DNA of 64,000 nt from Glycomyces sambucus. GTDB lineage: Bacteria > Actinomycetota > Actinomycetes > Mycobacteriales > Micromonosporaceae. Where the stretch lies: positions 265,182 through 329,181 of the forward strand of contig NZ_FNGF01000007.1 in NCBI RefSeq assembly GCF_900102815.1, given 5' to 3'. The notes below the pieces were generated by a model that was not told where the DNA came from, made no database searches, and saw only the letters and a list, made by a program, of their open reading frames with translations. Position numbers and translations under genes: made by a program. Each line of letters starts with the position of its first letter. Position 1 is the stretch's first letter. Below are positions 16,759 to 24,318 of the stretch, piece after piece.

Positions 16759-17451
16759 TCAGGCCGTCGGGTCGAGCGTCCCCCGGGACGCCTTGCGCCG
16801 CAAATAGATTTCCATGAACACCAGGTTGAGCACGATCGAGCCCACGACCGCCGCGGTGTAGGCGGTGCTGAAGAGCGCGTCGAAGTCGCCGCCGTAGTGG
16901 CCGTCGAGGAGCGGCAGCTGGACGGCGATGAACAGGCCCAGGTAGACGCGCAGGTTGACGGCGGCGAAAGTGGCTGCAAAATTGCGCATCATCCACCGCC
17001 GGTGGGTCGCGAAGTCGCGGGCGCGCACCGCGCGGTAGGCGCGCAGGGCCGAGTAGAACCAGAAGACGTCCAGGAGCACGAAGGTCACCAGCGGGATCGG
17101 CCCGGCAGTGGTGAGCACGGCGACGACGATCCCGGTGAGGCTGCCGGGGAGGACGCCCGCGAGGAGGTAGACGCGGCCGAGGGTGCGGTGGACCTTCGGG
17201 TGGTTGTCGCGGATCGAGGCGAAGAACTGGAACGGCCCCACCAGGAGCGCGATCCCGGCGGTCGCGGCGTGGACGACGAGGAACGGCAGGTGGAAGGGCA
17301 CGTCCTCGCGGATGCCGACGCGGGAGTCGACGTCGGGGACCAGGTAGGCGGGCACGGCGTAGAGGACGATCGCGACGCTGAGGATCGCGACGACGAGAAC
17401 GGTGACGCGGCCCCGGCGCGCGGGGCGCCTGGTGTCGAGGGTGGCGGTCAT
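16759..17451 (-). CDS. DUF2306 family membrane protein
   Basis: 230 aa, about seven membrane helices. Family-typical points: VHAATAGIALLVGPFQFF, HPKVHRTLGRVYLLAG (around 85-100) and the later THRRWMMRNFAATFAAV, with histidines that could bind a metal or haem, as in cytochrome-like membrane proteins; this last idea is inference. Divergent from a MerR-family gene with a perfect 18-bp palindrome between them, so it is the likely regulatory target. A GNAT gene follows 15 nt downstream and may be co-transcribed. Confidence 0.82.
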   Translation of the reverse strand: MTATLDTRRPARRGRVTVLVVAILSVAIVLYAVPAYLVPDVDSRVGIREDVPFHLPFLVVHAATAGIALLVGPFQFFASIRDNHPKVHRTLGRVYLLAGVLPGSLTGIVVAVLTTAGPIPLVTFVLLDVFWFYSALRAYRAVRARDFATHRRWMMRNFAATFAAVNLRVYLGLFIAVQLPLLDGHYGGDFDALFSTAYTAAVVGSIVLNLVFMEIYLRRKASRGTLDPTA

Positions 17452-17472
17452 GAGGGGGCTCCAGGTGTGAGT

Positions 17473-17490
17473 TTCACTATCGATAGTGAA
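17473..17490. promoter_or_regulatory. 18-bp perfect palindrome, putative MerR operator
   Basis: TTCACTATCGATAGTGAA, an unbroken palindrome in the 91-nt gap between the divergent DUF2306 and MerR genes, unusually AT-rich for this genome. A related half (CTATCACTTGAG) follows at 17492-17503. MerR regulators bind palindromes between -35 and -10 boxes; assignment to this regulator is inferred from position. Confidence 0.65.
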
Positions 17491-17542
17491 GCTATCACTT
17501 GAGTGGGACGGGGGTCAACCGCGCTTCGGGTAAGAAGGAGCC

Positions 17543-18208
17543 ATGCGAATCGGAGAGCTCAGCGCCCGGACCGGGGTCCCCGCGGCCACCATCAAGTACT
17601 ACGTGCGCGAGGGCCTGCTCTCCGGCGGCGAGCGCCGCGGCCACAACCGGGTCGAGTACGGCGAGGCGCACGTGCGGCGGCTGCGCCTGGTGCGGGCCAT
17701 GGTCGAGGTCGGCTCGGTGCCGATCGCGAAGGTCCGCGAGGTGCTGGCCGAGATCGAGGAGCCCGACCGCGACATCGACAGCACGCTCGGCGTCGCGAGC
17801 CGCGCCCTCGCGCAGCACCGCCTCCCGGCCGAGGAGCCGCGGGCGCAGGACCTCGACCTCGCACGCGAGATCGTCCGGCGCCGGGGCTGGGACGCGATCC
17901 ACCCCGGCCACCCGTACCTGCGCATCCTCGCCGACGCGATCGGCCGCCTGCGCGAACTCGACCTGGTCGACATGGTCGACATGACCGGCGAGTACGCGCG
18001 GGCGGCGGAGATCGTGGCCGAGTTCGACCTGGCGCTGCTGTCGACCCGGCGCGAGCGCGACGAGATCCTGGAGGCGATGGTCGTCGGCACGGTCCTCGGC
18101 GACGCGATCTTCGAGGCGCTGCGCCGCATCGCACAGGTCCAGGTCTCCGCGCGGGTATACCAACGAGGACAACAGAAGCCGCTCGAAAGCGAAGACGACT
18201 CGTCCTGA
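17543..18208 (+). CDS. MerR family transcriptional regulator
   Basis: 221 aa. N-terminal winged-helix DNA-binding domain (MRIGELSARTGVPAATIKYYVREGLL, wing to residue ~70), followed by the dimerisation helix and a long helical C-terminal domain of about 130 residues with no metal-binding cysteines. The effector is therefore more likely organic than metallic. ATG with AAGAAGGAG 5 nt upstream. It faces the DUF2306 gene across the 17473-17490 palindrome. Confidence 0.88.
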   Translation: MRIGELSARTGVPAATIKYYVREGLLSGGERRGHNRVEYGEAHVRRLRLVRAMVEVGSVPIAKVREVLAEIEEPDRDIDSTLGVASRALAQHRLPAEEPRAQDLDLAREIVRRRGWDAIHPGHPYLRILADAIGRLRELDLVDMVDMTGEYARAAEIVAEFDLALLSTRRERDEILEAMVVGTVLGDAIFEALRRIAQVQVSARVYQRGQQKPLESEDDSS

Positions 18209-18337
18209 GTGGACGGTATTTCCGCCGGTCCTCGCACTCCCCCACGCGTGTTCATGCTCGAATGGCAATGTCTGCACTTGTCGGGTTTTTGACTTCGCAA
18301 GTCGAATGTGTGGTTCTACGCTTATTCCAACGCCAAA

Positions 18338-18395
18338 TGGTGGCGCGGCGGCAAAGACCAAGCCTGCTCGACAAGAGACTTTGCCGCCATCACCA
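18338..18395 (+). other. structured intergenic segment, possible small RNA
   Basis: GGCGGCAAAG (18347-18356) pairs perfectly with CTTTGCCGCC (18379-18388), extended by TGGTG/CACCA (18338-18342 with 18391-18395), enclosing a 22-nt loop. A TACGCT box at 18317-18322 would place transcription start near 18330, and the big hairpins from 18449 could terminate it. The surrounding 18215-18400 is lower in GC than its neighbours. No credible protein is encoded. Small RNA is inference. Confidence 0.35.
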
Positions 18396-18448
18396 GGAGG
18401 CCGTCCGCCGAAGTGGGGTAGGCGGTCGGCCCAGCGGCGGGGTTCCGA

Positions 18449-18610
18449 CTACCTGGCCCGGAGCCCCGCCGCCTTTTTTGCGGGGCTCCGGGCCAGGTAG
18501 TGCAAAAGACATGGTCTGGCCCGGAACCCCGCCGTCTTTTCTTTGCGGGGCTCCGGGCCAGGTAGTGCAAAAAGGCATGGTCTGGCCCGGAGCCCCGCCG
18601 CCTTTTGCGG
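18449..18610. repeat. three tandem copies of a ~65-bp hairpin element
   Basis: Direct repeats starting at about 18453, 18516 and 18582. Copy 1 is a perfect 21-bp stem (18449-18469 with 18480-18500) around a 10-nt T-rich loop. Copy 2 is a 17-bp stem with one mismatch (18516-18532 with 18545-18561). Copy 3 (18582-18610) has only the 5' arm and loop and stops within the 3' arm. The linkers (TGCAAAA-GACATGGT and TGCAAAAAGGCATGGT) are also conserved. It follows the amidohydrolase stop codon, so it may terminate that transcript. Confidence 0.9.
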
Positions 18611-18624
18611 AACCCCAGGCGGTT

Positions 18625-19803
18625 CTAAACGAGCTTCCCGTCGCGGGCCGTGATGCGGCCGTTCTTGACGACGAGCGGGCGCGGGTGGTGTTCGAGGACG
18701 GCCTCTGAGGGGTTGCGGCCCTTGAGGGCGACGAGGTCGGCGGTGTCGCCGACGGCGAGTCCGTAGCCGTCGAGCTTGAGCAGCCGCGCGCCGCCGAAGG
18801 TGGCGGCATGGAGGGCGAGTTCGATGTCGGCGTCGCGGCTGAACCCGGCGTTGCGCGTGAACCACTGGGTGCGCTGGAGCAGGTCGCCGGTGCCGTAGGG
18901 GCTCCACAGGTCGCGGACGCCGTCGTTGCCGATGCCCATGGTGACCCCTGCTTCGGCGAGTTCGCGCAGGGGCAGGATCTGCTTGGGCGCCACGGAGGTC
19001 AGGCCGATCTGGAGTTCGGCGAGGTCGGCGATGAGCCGGGCGCGGGTGGCGTCGTCGGCGTCGCACAGGGCGAAGGCGTGGCTGATGACGACCTTGCCGG
19101 TGTAGCCGAGGGCGCGGGTGCGCTCGATGATGAGGTCGAACTCGCGGATGCCGAGGTCGCCGCCGTCGTGGAGGTGGATGTCGATCTCGGCGCCGTAGCG
19201 GCCGGCGAGGGCGAAGACGAGGTCGAGGTGGGTCTCGGCGTCGAGGTCGAACCCGGCGGGGTCGATGCCGCCGATGGACTTGACGCCGGCCTTCAGGGCC
19301 TCTTCGAGGAGGTCGGCGGTGCCGGGGCTGACGAGGATGCCGGTCTGCGGGAAGGCGACGAGTTCGACGTCGATGCGGCCGGCGAGGCGTTCGACGCCTT
19401 CGAGGACGGCGTCGACGGCGCCGGTGCCGATCCCGGGGTCGACGTCGACGTGCGAGCGCGCGTGGGTCGTGCCCGAGGCGGCCATGTTGGTGAGGAGCGC
19501 GGTGATGAAGTCGGGGTTGGGGATGCCGAACTCGGCGCGGCGGTCGGCGCCGTAGGCGATGGCGGCGGCGAGGCCGGGGCCGGCGGTGCGCGGGACCCAG
19601 GGGCCGCCCCAGAGGGTCTTGTCGACGTGCGCGTGGGCGTCGACCAGCCCGGGGATGACGACGGCGCCGGCGAGGTCCTCGACGTGCGCGTCCCCCGCGG
19701 CGAGGGCGTCGCCTACAGCGGCGATGCGGCCGTCACTGACGAGCAGGTCGGTGCGTCCCTCGCGGCCCCAGAGCCGGGCGTCGCGCAGCAGCAGGTCGGT
19801 CAT
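18625..19803 (-). CDS. amidohydrolase family protein (cytosine-deaminase-like)
   Basis: 392 aa. TIM-barrel metal-dependent hydrolase. Metal ligands seen: VDAHAHVDKT (near residue 57, the H-x-H pair), HLHDGG (near 210), ISHAFAL (near 240) and the catalytic Asp in GIGNDGVRDLW (near 300). VDKTLWGGPW and ARSHVDVDP are typical of the cytosine deaminase/isoguanine deaminase-like subgroup. The N- and C-terminal beta strands form the usual small sandwich. Likely deaminates or hydrolyses a heterocycle. Controlled, by position, by the divergent GntR regulator through two GGTATACC sites. The start ATG 19803 has AAAGGAT 7-13 nt upstream. Confidence 0.85.
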   Translation of the reverse strand: MTDLLLRDARLWGREGRTDLLVSDGRIAAVGDALAAGDAHVEDLAGAVVIPGLVDAHAHVDKTLWGGPWVPRTAGPGLAAAIAYGADRRAEFGIPNPDFITALLTNMAASGTTHARSHVDVDPGIGTGAVDAVLEGVERLAGRIDVELVAFPQTGILVSPGTADLLEEALKAGVKSIGGIDPAGFDLDAETHLDLVFALAGRYGAEIDIHLHDGGDLGIREFDLIIERTRALGYTGKVVISHAFALCDADDATRARLIADLAELQIGLTSVAPKQILPLRELAEAGVTMGIGNDGVRDLWSPYGTGDLLQRTQWFTRNAGFSRDADIELALHAATFGGARLLKLDGYGLAVGDTADLVALKGRNPSEAVLEHHPRPLVVKNGRITARDGKLV

Positions 19804-19838
19804 GTGTCGATCCTTTCCCCTTCAGGTCCGCTCTTAGC

Positions 19839-19866
19839 GGTATACCATTAACATCGACGGTATACC
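19839..19866. promoter_or_regulatory. paired GGTATACC operators
   Basis: Two identical 8-bp palindromes GGTATACC at 19839-19846 and 19859-19866, centres exactly 20 bp apart (two helical turns), in the 105-nt gap between divergent amidohydrolase and GntR genes. GNTATACNAN-like palindromes are typical of FCD-type GntR regulators, so this is probably the regulator's binding region for both genes. Confidence 0.75.
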
Positions 19867-19908
19867 TTTGACGGGTTTCCGTCCACCGGGGGCGGCAGAG
19901 GGGGCGAC

Positions 19909-21126
19909 ATGGGCAGAGCCGACCAGGTCTACGGGGCGCTGCGCGAGCGCATCGTCACCGTCGGGCTCCGCCCCGGCGCCCGCCTCATCGAACGCGACCT
20001 CGCCGCCGAGTTCGAGGTCTCCCGCATCCCCCTGCGCGAAGCCCTCCAGCGCCTCGCCGCCGACGGCCTCGTCACCACCGTCCCCGGCCAGGGCAGCATC
20101 GTCACCGTCCCCACCCCCAAGGACATCGCCGACCTCTTCGACGTGCGCGCCGGCCTCGAACCCGTCGCCGCCCGCCTCGCCGCCGCCAACGCCGGCCCGC
20201 GCGACCTCGACCGGCTCAAGGAGTGCGTCCGCCCCCGCACCGACGCCGAGACCCGCACCGAGGCCAACGCCGCGTTCCACCGCGAACTCGTCGCCGCCGC
20301 CCGCAACCCGCTCCTCGCCCAGATCATGGAGCCGCTGGAGGCGCGCATGCGGTGGCTGTTCCACCTCACCGTCGAACGCGATCCCGTGCGCCAGCGCGAG
20401 GAGCACGCCGAACTCCTCGACGCGCTCATGGCCCCCGACGCCGACCGCGCCGCCGCGGTCGCCCTCGCGCACATCGAGGACGGCCGCGCGTTCACCCTGG
20501 AGGCGGCGCGCCGCTGGCAGCTCGAAGCGGTGGACGTGGTCGAGGCGACGAAGACCCGCCGCCGGAGGGTCGGCGCGGAGTTAGCGCCAGAGCTGGTGGA
20601 GCGCGATCTCCAGCTCGCCGAGCATCCCGCGCAGCAGGGGCATCGACAGGCCGATCACGGTGCCCGGGTCGCCCTCGATGCGGTCGATGAACGCCGAGCC
20701 GTACCCGTCGAGGGTGAAGGACCCGGCGACGTGGAGCGGTTCGCCCGTGGCGACGTACGCGGCGATCTCCTCGTCGGAGACCTCCGCGAAGTGGACCACG
20801 GTGCCGGAGGCGCGCACGATCTGCCGGTCGGCCTCGGTGTCGACGAGGCAATGTCCGGTGTAGAGCGTCCCGGAGCTGCCGCGCATGCGCTTCCACCGGG
20901 AGGTCGCCTCCTCGGGGCCCTCGGGCTTGCCGAGGATCTCGTGCCCGAAGTGGAGCACGGAGTCGCAGCCGAGGACGAGCGAGCCGGGGCTGACCTGGTC
21001 GAGGACGGCCTGGGCCTTGAGTTCGGCGAGGGCGCTGGCGAGTTCGGCCGGGTCGTGGCCCATGACCTGGCTCTCGTCGACGCCGGAGACGATGACGAGC
21101 GGTTCGATCCCGGCGGCCTTGAGTAG
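19909..21126 (+). CDS. GntR family (FCD) transcriptional regulator, reading frame extended past usual end
   Basis: Winged-helix DNA-binding domain (residues 1-70, YGALRERIVTVGLRPGARL and SRIPLREALQRLAADGLV) and an all-helical FCD ligand domain (75-220) with the metal-binding pattern FDVRAGLEPVAARL, FHRELVAAARNPLL and EEHAELLDAL. The family normally ends near residue 220-225, about 20580. Here no in-frame stop occurs until 21126, so 405 aa would be made, the last ~180 antisense to maf. A TAG at 20582 is out of frame by one base. Either a small indel (natural or sequencing) removed the stop, or the tail is really translated. ATG 19909 chosen; GGGGG/GGCAG upstream is a weak ribosome-binding site. 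Confidence 0.75.
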   Translation: MGRADQVYGALRERIVTVGLRPGARLIERDLAAEFEVSRIPLREALQRLAADGLVTTVPGQGSIVTVPTPKDIADLFDVRAGLEPVAARLAAANAGPRDLDRLKECVRPRTDAETRTEANAAFHRELVAAARNPLLAQIMEPLEARMRWLFHLTVERDPVRQREEHAELLDALMAPDADRAAAVALAHIEDGRAFTLEAARRWQLEAVDVVEATKTRRRRVGAELAPELVERDLQLAEHPAQQGHRQADHGARVALDAVDERRAVPVEGEGPGDVERFARGDVRGDLLVGDLREVDHGAGGAHDLPVGLGVDEAMSGVERPGAAAHALPPGGRLLGALGLAEDLVPEVEHGVAAEDERAGADLVEDGLGLEFGEGAGEFGRVVAHDLALVDAGDDDERFDPGGLE

Positions 21127-21210
21127 TTCCCGCCGCGCGGGCGACTGGGACGCCAGTACGAACGGACGCGCCGCTTCGCTCCGCGAAGCCTGCGGGAAGG
21201 GCCGGCTCAA
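20581..21210 (-). CDS. maf: Maf family nucleoside triphosphate pyrophosphatase
   Basis: 209 aa. House-cleaning enzyme that hydrolyses modified or m5U/dTTP-type nucleotides to monophosphates. Signature LASQSPARRELL (residues 18-29, the SxSPRR loop), catalytic GCDSVLHF (near 81) and DGYGSAFIDRIEGDP (near 170). Start codon is TTG at 21210, overlapping the accE stop as TTGA, so the two are coupled. The GntR frame runs antisense through the entire gene. Confidence 0.92.
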   Translation of the reverse strand: MSRPFPQASRSEAARPFVLASQSPARRELLKAAGIEPLVIVSGVDESQVMGHDPAELASALAELKAQAVLDQVSPGSLVLGCDSVLHFGHEILGKPEGPEEATSRWKRMRGSSGTLYTGHCLVDTEADRQIVRASGTVVHFAEVSDEEIAAYVATGEPLHVAGSFTLDGYGSAFIDRIEGDPGTVIGLSMPLLRGMLGELEIALHQLWR

Positions 21211-21416
21211 CGGTCCGTCCCGCGGCGGGCGGGGACGGCGGTGTCGCGCCAGGAGCGGCGCACGCGCAGCTTCAGGCCGGGGTTCGACCAGGCGGCGCGG
21301 CGCCGCGGCGCCTCGGTCTCCTCGACCGGCCGCGGCAGGGCCGTGATGAGGCCGACCAGCGCGGCCAGCTCCTCATCGGTGGGGTTGCCTCGGAGGACCT
21401 TGAGCTCCAGACCCAT
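21207..21416 (-). CDS. accE: acyl-CoA carboxylase epsilon subunit
   Basis: 69 aa. Small subunit that stabilises the actinobacterial acetyl/propionyl-CoA carboxylase complex. Typical start LKVLRGNPTDEELAALVGLI and the C-terminal WSNPGLKLRV...SW segment that docks on the beta subunit. It is normally next to accD; here a NYN-domain gene is inserted between them. Its ATG (21416) lies 3 nt beyond the NYN stop codon and its stop overlaps maf, so NYN, accE and maf look like one operon. Confidence 0.88.
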   Translation of the reverse strand: MGLELKVLRGNPTDEELAALVGLITALPRPVEETEAPRRRAAWSNPGLKLRVRRSWRDTAVPARRGTDR

Positions 21417-21418
21417 CG

Positions 21419-22447
21419 CTACTCCTCGTCGAAATCGAACTCGCGGTGCACCCGCTCCCAGAACCCGTCGCGGACCCAGATCCGCGCTTCGGGGTGGTCG
21501 CGTAGAGAGTAGCCGAGTTCCTTCTCCGCTTCTACTAGCAGCTCCTTGTCGATGACGGTGGGGAGCTGCGGGCCCGGCAGGAGGTCCGCTATGTTGTCGG
21601 CGCCCCGGGTCAGGAGCCATTTGTGGCCGACGTACTCGCCGATGGAGCGGACGGTCTCGGGGTCGAGCTTCTCTCCGGTCTGGGTGGTGCGGACGAACTT
21701 GGGCCGGGCCGACTCCGCCTGGGCGAGGGCGTCGGCCGCGGTCATGGTGACGGCCACGGACTGGCGCGTGCCGAACACGACCGCAGGGTTGGGCACGCGC
21801 GGCTCCGGCTGGGCCATGGGGGCGCCGACCATGCCGTGGGTCGCCGCGGCGGCGGTGCCGCTCTTGGTGAAGTACGCCTTGAGCTCTTCGGACTCGATGG
21901 TCTCGACGGTGTCGGACTCCCAGACGAGGCGTTCGGCCTGGTTGGTGCCGTAGGGCGGTTCGACGCCCCAGAGGTGGACGCGGACGCCGTACGCCTGGGC
22001 GACCTCGACGGCGGGGACCATGTCCTCGTCGCCGGCGAGGAGGATGGCCTCGTGGATGGCGCGGTGGCGGGCCAGGAGCTCCAGGTCGGAGCGGATCTGG
22101 GCGTCGACGCCCTTCTGCTGGCCGCGGGAGTTGAGGTTGCCGAGGCGGACCTTGACGTAGTCCATGTTCGCGATGACGCGCTGGTCGACGGTGGGGACGC
22201 GGTCGCGGGCGGCGTCGAACCAGTACAGGCGCAGGAGTTCGCCGTCGGAGAGGCGGATCGCGGCGCGTTCGATGAGCGATTTGATGAGCTTCTCGGCGTC
22301 GACGCGGTAGTCGCGGCGGGAGGTGGCGTCGAGGAGGAGTTCCGCGGCGGCGGCGTAGAGGTAGCCGACGTCGATGAGGATCGCGTACCGCCGGGACGGC
22401 AGTCCGGGAAGCATTCCTCCGATTGGTGTCATCGCCCACACTCCCAA
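21419..22447 (-). CDS. NYN domain protein (PIN-like nuclease fold)
   Basis: 342 aa. N-terminal NYN/LabA-type domain of the PIN-like RNase fold: AILIDVGYL (first acidic residue, around residue 26), VDAQIRSDLELLARH (around 117) and LLAGDEDMVPAVEVAQAYG (around 140) give the conserved acidic triad. Residues 190-260 are linker, and 265-342 (IGEYVGHKWLL...WERVHREF) look like a small winged-helix or LOTUS-like domain. Probably an RNase, target unknown. Start is uncertain: TTG 22447, or ATG 22432 which has GGGAG 9 nt upstream. First gene of the NYN-accE-maf unit. Confidence 0.8.
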   Translation of the reverse strand: MGVWAMTPIGGMLPGLPSRRYAILIDVGYLYAAAAELLLDATSRRDYRVDAEKLIKSLIERAAIRLSDGELLRLYWFDAARDRVPTVDQRVIANMDYVKVRLGNLNSRGQQKGVDAQIRSDLELLARHRAIHEAILLAGDEDMVPAVEVAQAYGVRVHLWGVEPPYGTNQAERLVWESDTVETIESEELKAYFTKSGTAAAATHGMVGAPMAQPEPRVPNPAVVFGTRQSVAVTMTAADALAQAESARPKFVRTTQTGEKLDPETVRSIGEYVGHKWLLTRGADNIADLLPGPQLPTVIDKELLVEAEKELGYSLRDHPEARIWVRDGFWERVHREFDFDEE

Positions 22448-22663
22448 TATCCGGTGGGACGATTCGTCCCGCTTCCCCCAGCTGTATAGACGGTACCCGG
22501 ATCGGACTCCTGGGATGGGAGTGGTGCGCGCCGCTCCTGCCGGAAATGCGGTTTCCGCCGGTAGCCGGGGTGCGGGCGGGTCGGACGCGGGGCGTGCTCA
22601 CCGGATCGGGTGAGTTCTCGGCGCGGTCGGAGGCGGGACGGGGGCGCGGTCAAGGGCGCGGAC

Positions 22664-22694
22664 GGGGGCGGCGCGGCCGGGCCGCGCCGCCCCC
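22664..22694. terminator. hairpin terminator after accD
   Basis: Perfect 14-bp GC stem (22664-22677 with 22681-22694), 3-nt loop, 8 nt beyond the accD stop codon. Confidence 0.75.
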
Positions 22695-22701
22695 TCGCGT
22701 G

Positions 22702-24276
22702 CTAGAGCGGGATGTTGCCGTGCTTCTTGGCGGGCAGCTCGTCGCGCTTGGAGGCGTTCATGCGCAGGCCGCGCACGAGCATCGCGCGGGTCTCGCGCGG
22801 CTGGATGACCGCGTCGATGAGGCCCAGTTCGGCGGCGACGTACGGGTTGTTCAGCTTCTCCTCGTACTCCGACATGAGCTCGGCGCGCGCGGCCTGCTCG
22901 TCGTCGGCCTTCGCGAGCTCGCGGCGGTAGAGGATGTTGACCGCGCCCTGGGAGCCCATGACGGCGATCTCGGCGGTCGGCCAGGCCAGGCACAGGTCGG
23001 CGCCGACGCCCTTGGAGCCCATGACGCAGTACGCGCCGCCGTAGTCCTTGCGGCAGACGACGGTGAGCTTGGGGACGGTGGCCTCGGCGTACGCGTAGAT
23101 GAGCTTGGCGCCGCGGCGGATGATCCCGTCGTGCTCCTGCGAGGTGCCCGGCAGGAAGCCCGGGACGTCGACGAAGGAGATGATCGGGATGTTGAAGGCG
23201 TCGCAGAAGCGGATGAACCGCGCGGCCTTCTCCGAGGCGTCGATGTCGAGGCAGCCGGCGAAGTGCATGGGCTGGTTGGCGACGACGCCGACGGGCTTGC
23301 CGTCGAGGCGCCCGAAGCCGGTGAGGATGTTCTTCGCGAACAGCGACTGGGTCTCCAGGAACTCGCCCTCGTCGAGGACGGACTCGACGACCTTGTGCAT
23401 GTCGTAGGGCTGGTTCGCGGAGTTCGGGATGACCGTGTCGAGCGCGAGGTCGTCGGCGGTGAGGTCGAGCTCGAAGTCCTTCGACTCGTAGGCCGGGGGC
23501 TCGTCGAGGTTGTTCGACGGCAGGTACGAGAGCAGGTGCTTGACGTACTCGAGCGCGTCGCCCTCGTCGGAGGCGAGGTAGTGGGCGTTGCCCGCGACGG
23601 CGTTGTGGGTGCGGGCGCCGCCCAGCTCCTCCATGCCGACGTCCTCGCCGGTCACCGCGCGGACCACGTCCGGGCCGGTGATGAACATGTGGCTGGTCTG
23701 GTCGACCATGATCGTGAAGTCGGTGATCGCCGGGGAGTACACGGCGCCGCCCGCGCACGGGCCCATGATGAGCGAGATCTGCGGGATCACGCCGGAGGCG
23801 CGCACGTTGCGGAAGAAGATGCTGGAGTAGCCGCCGAGGGACGCCACGCCCTCCTGGATGCGGGCGCCGCCGGAGTCGGAGATGCCGATGATCGGGCGGC
23901 CGGTGCGCATGGCGAGGTCCTGGACCTTCGCGATCTTCTCGCCCGAGACCTGCCCGAGCGAGCCGCCGAGGACGGTGAAGTCCTGGGCGAACACGCAGAC
24001 CTCGCGGCCCTCGATGGTGCCGTAGCCGGTGACGACGCCGTCGCCGTAGGGCCGGTTGGCCTCCATGCCGAAGCTGGTCGAGTGGTGCCGGCGGAGGCTG
24101 TCGAGTTCGACGAACGACCCCTCGTCGAGCAGTTCCTCCAGACGCTCGCGCGCGGTGCGCTTGCCCTTCTCGTGCTGCTTCTCAATCGCCCGGGGGTTCC
24201 CGGTGGCCGATTCGGAGAGGCGCTCGGCCAGGTCGGCGAGCCGCCCGGCGGTCGTGTGGAAGTCGATGTCGGTCAC
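22702..24276 (-). CDS. accD: acyl-CoA carboxylase carboxyltransferase (beta) subunit
   Basis: 524 aa. Transfers the carboxyl group from carboxybiotin to acetyl- or propionyl-CoA to give malonyl- or methylmalonyl-CoA, feeding fatty acid and polyketide synthesis. Full-length crotonase-fold carboxyltransferase: N half with [34 protein letters not shown] and [14 protein letters not shown] half with [25 protein letters not shown] and [15 protein letters not shown]. Closest in look to actinobacterial AccD5/PccB. GTG start at 24276 follows TACGAT (24284-24289, minus strand) by 7 nt: leaderless. Divergent from birA, only 42 nt away. Confidence 0.95.
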   Translation of the reverse strand: MTDIDFHTTAGRLADLAERLSESATGNPRAIEKQHEKGKRTARERLEELLDEGSFVELDSLRRHHSTSFGMEANRPYGDGVVTGYGTIEGREVCVFAQDFTVLGGSLGQVSGEKIAKVQDLAMRTGRPIIGISDSGGARIQEGVASLGGYSSIFFRNVRASGVIPQISLIMGPCAGGAVYSPAITDFTIMVDQTSHMFITGPDVVRAVTGEDVGMEELGGARTHNAVAGNAHYLASDEGDALEYVKHLLSYLPSNNLDEPPAYESKDFELDLTADDLALDTVIPNSANQPYDMHKVVESVLDEGEFLETQSLFAKNILTGFGRLDGKPVGVVANQPMHFAGCLDIDASEKAARFIRFCDAFNIPIISFVDVPGFLPGTSQEHDGIIRRGAKLIYAYAEATVPKLTVVCRKDYGGAYCVMGSKGVGADLCLAWPTAEIAVMGSQGAVNILYRRELAKADDEQAARAELMSEYEEKLNNPYVAAELGLIDAVIQPRETRAMLVRGLRMNASKRDELPAKKHGNIPL

Positions 24277-24318
24277 GCTTCGGATCGTATCGACTCCCCC
24301 GGTGGCTACGCTATGCGC

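Larger units (their letters stand above)
18209..18624. other. intergenic region between MerR and amidohydrolase genes
   Basis: 416 nt between convergent genes with no credible coding sequence. The left part is comparatively AT-rich and holds a small GACTT-CGC-AAGTC hairpin (18291-18303) and the larger stem-loop at 18338-18395; the right part is the triple hairpin array. Confidence 0.6.

Noticed and set aside
18322..18570. 82-aa minus-strand frame through the hairpin array
   Set aside because: Its sequence is the translated repeat units; no ribosome-binding site or family.
18449..18610. CRISPR-like array reading of the three hairpin repeats
   Set aside because: Only three units, the whole ~65-bp unit is repeated including linkers, and there are no distinct spacers or cas genes.
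22423..24318. N-terminal extension of BirA of about 630 codons
   Set aside because: This part of the frame is antisense to accD; the true BirA start is near 24319 where a -10 box sits.
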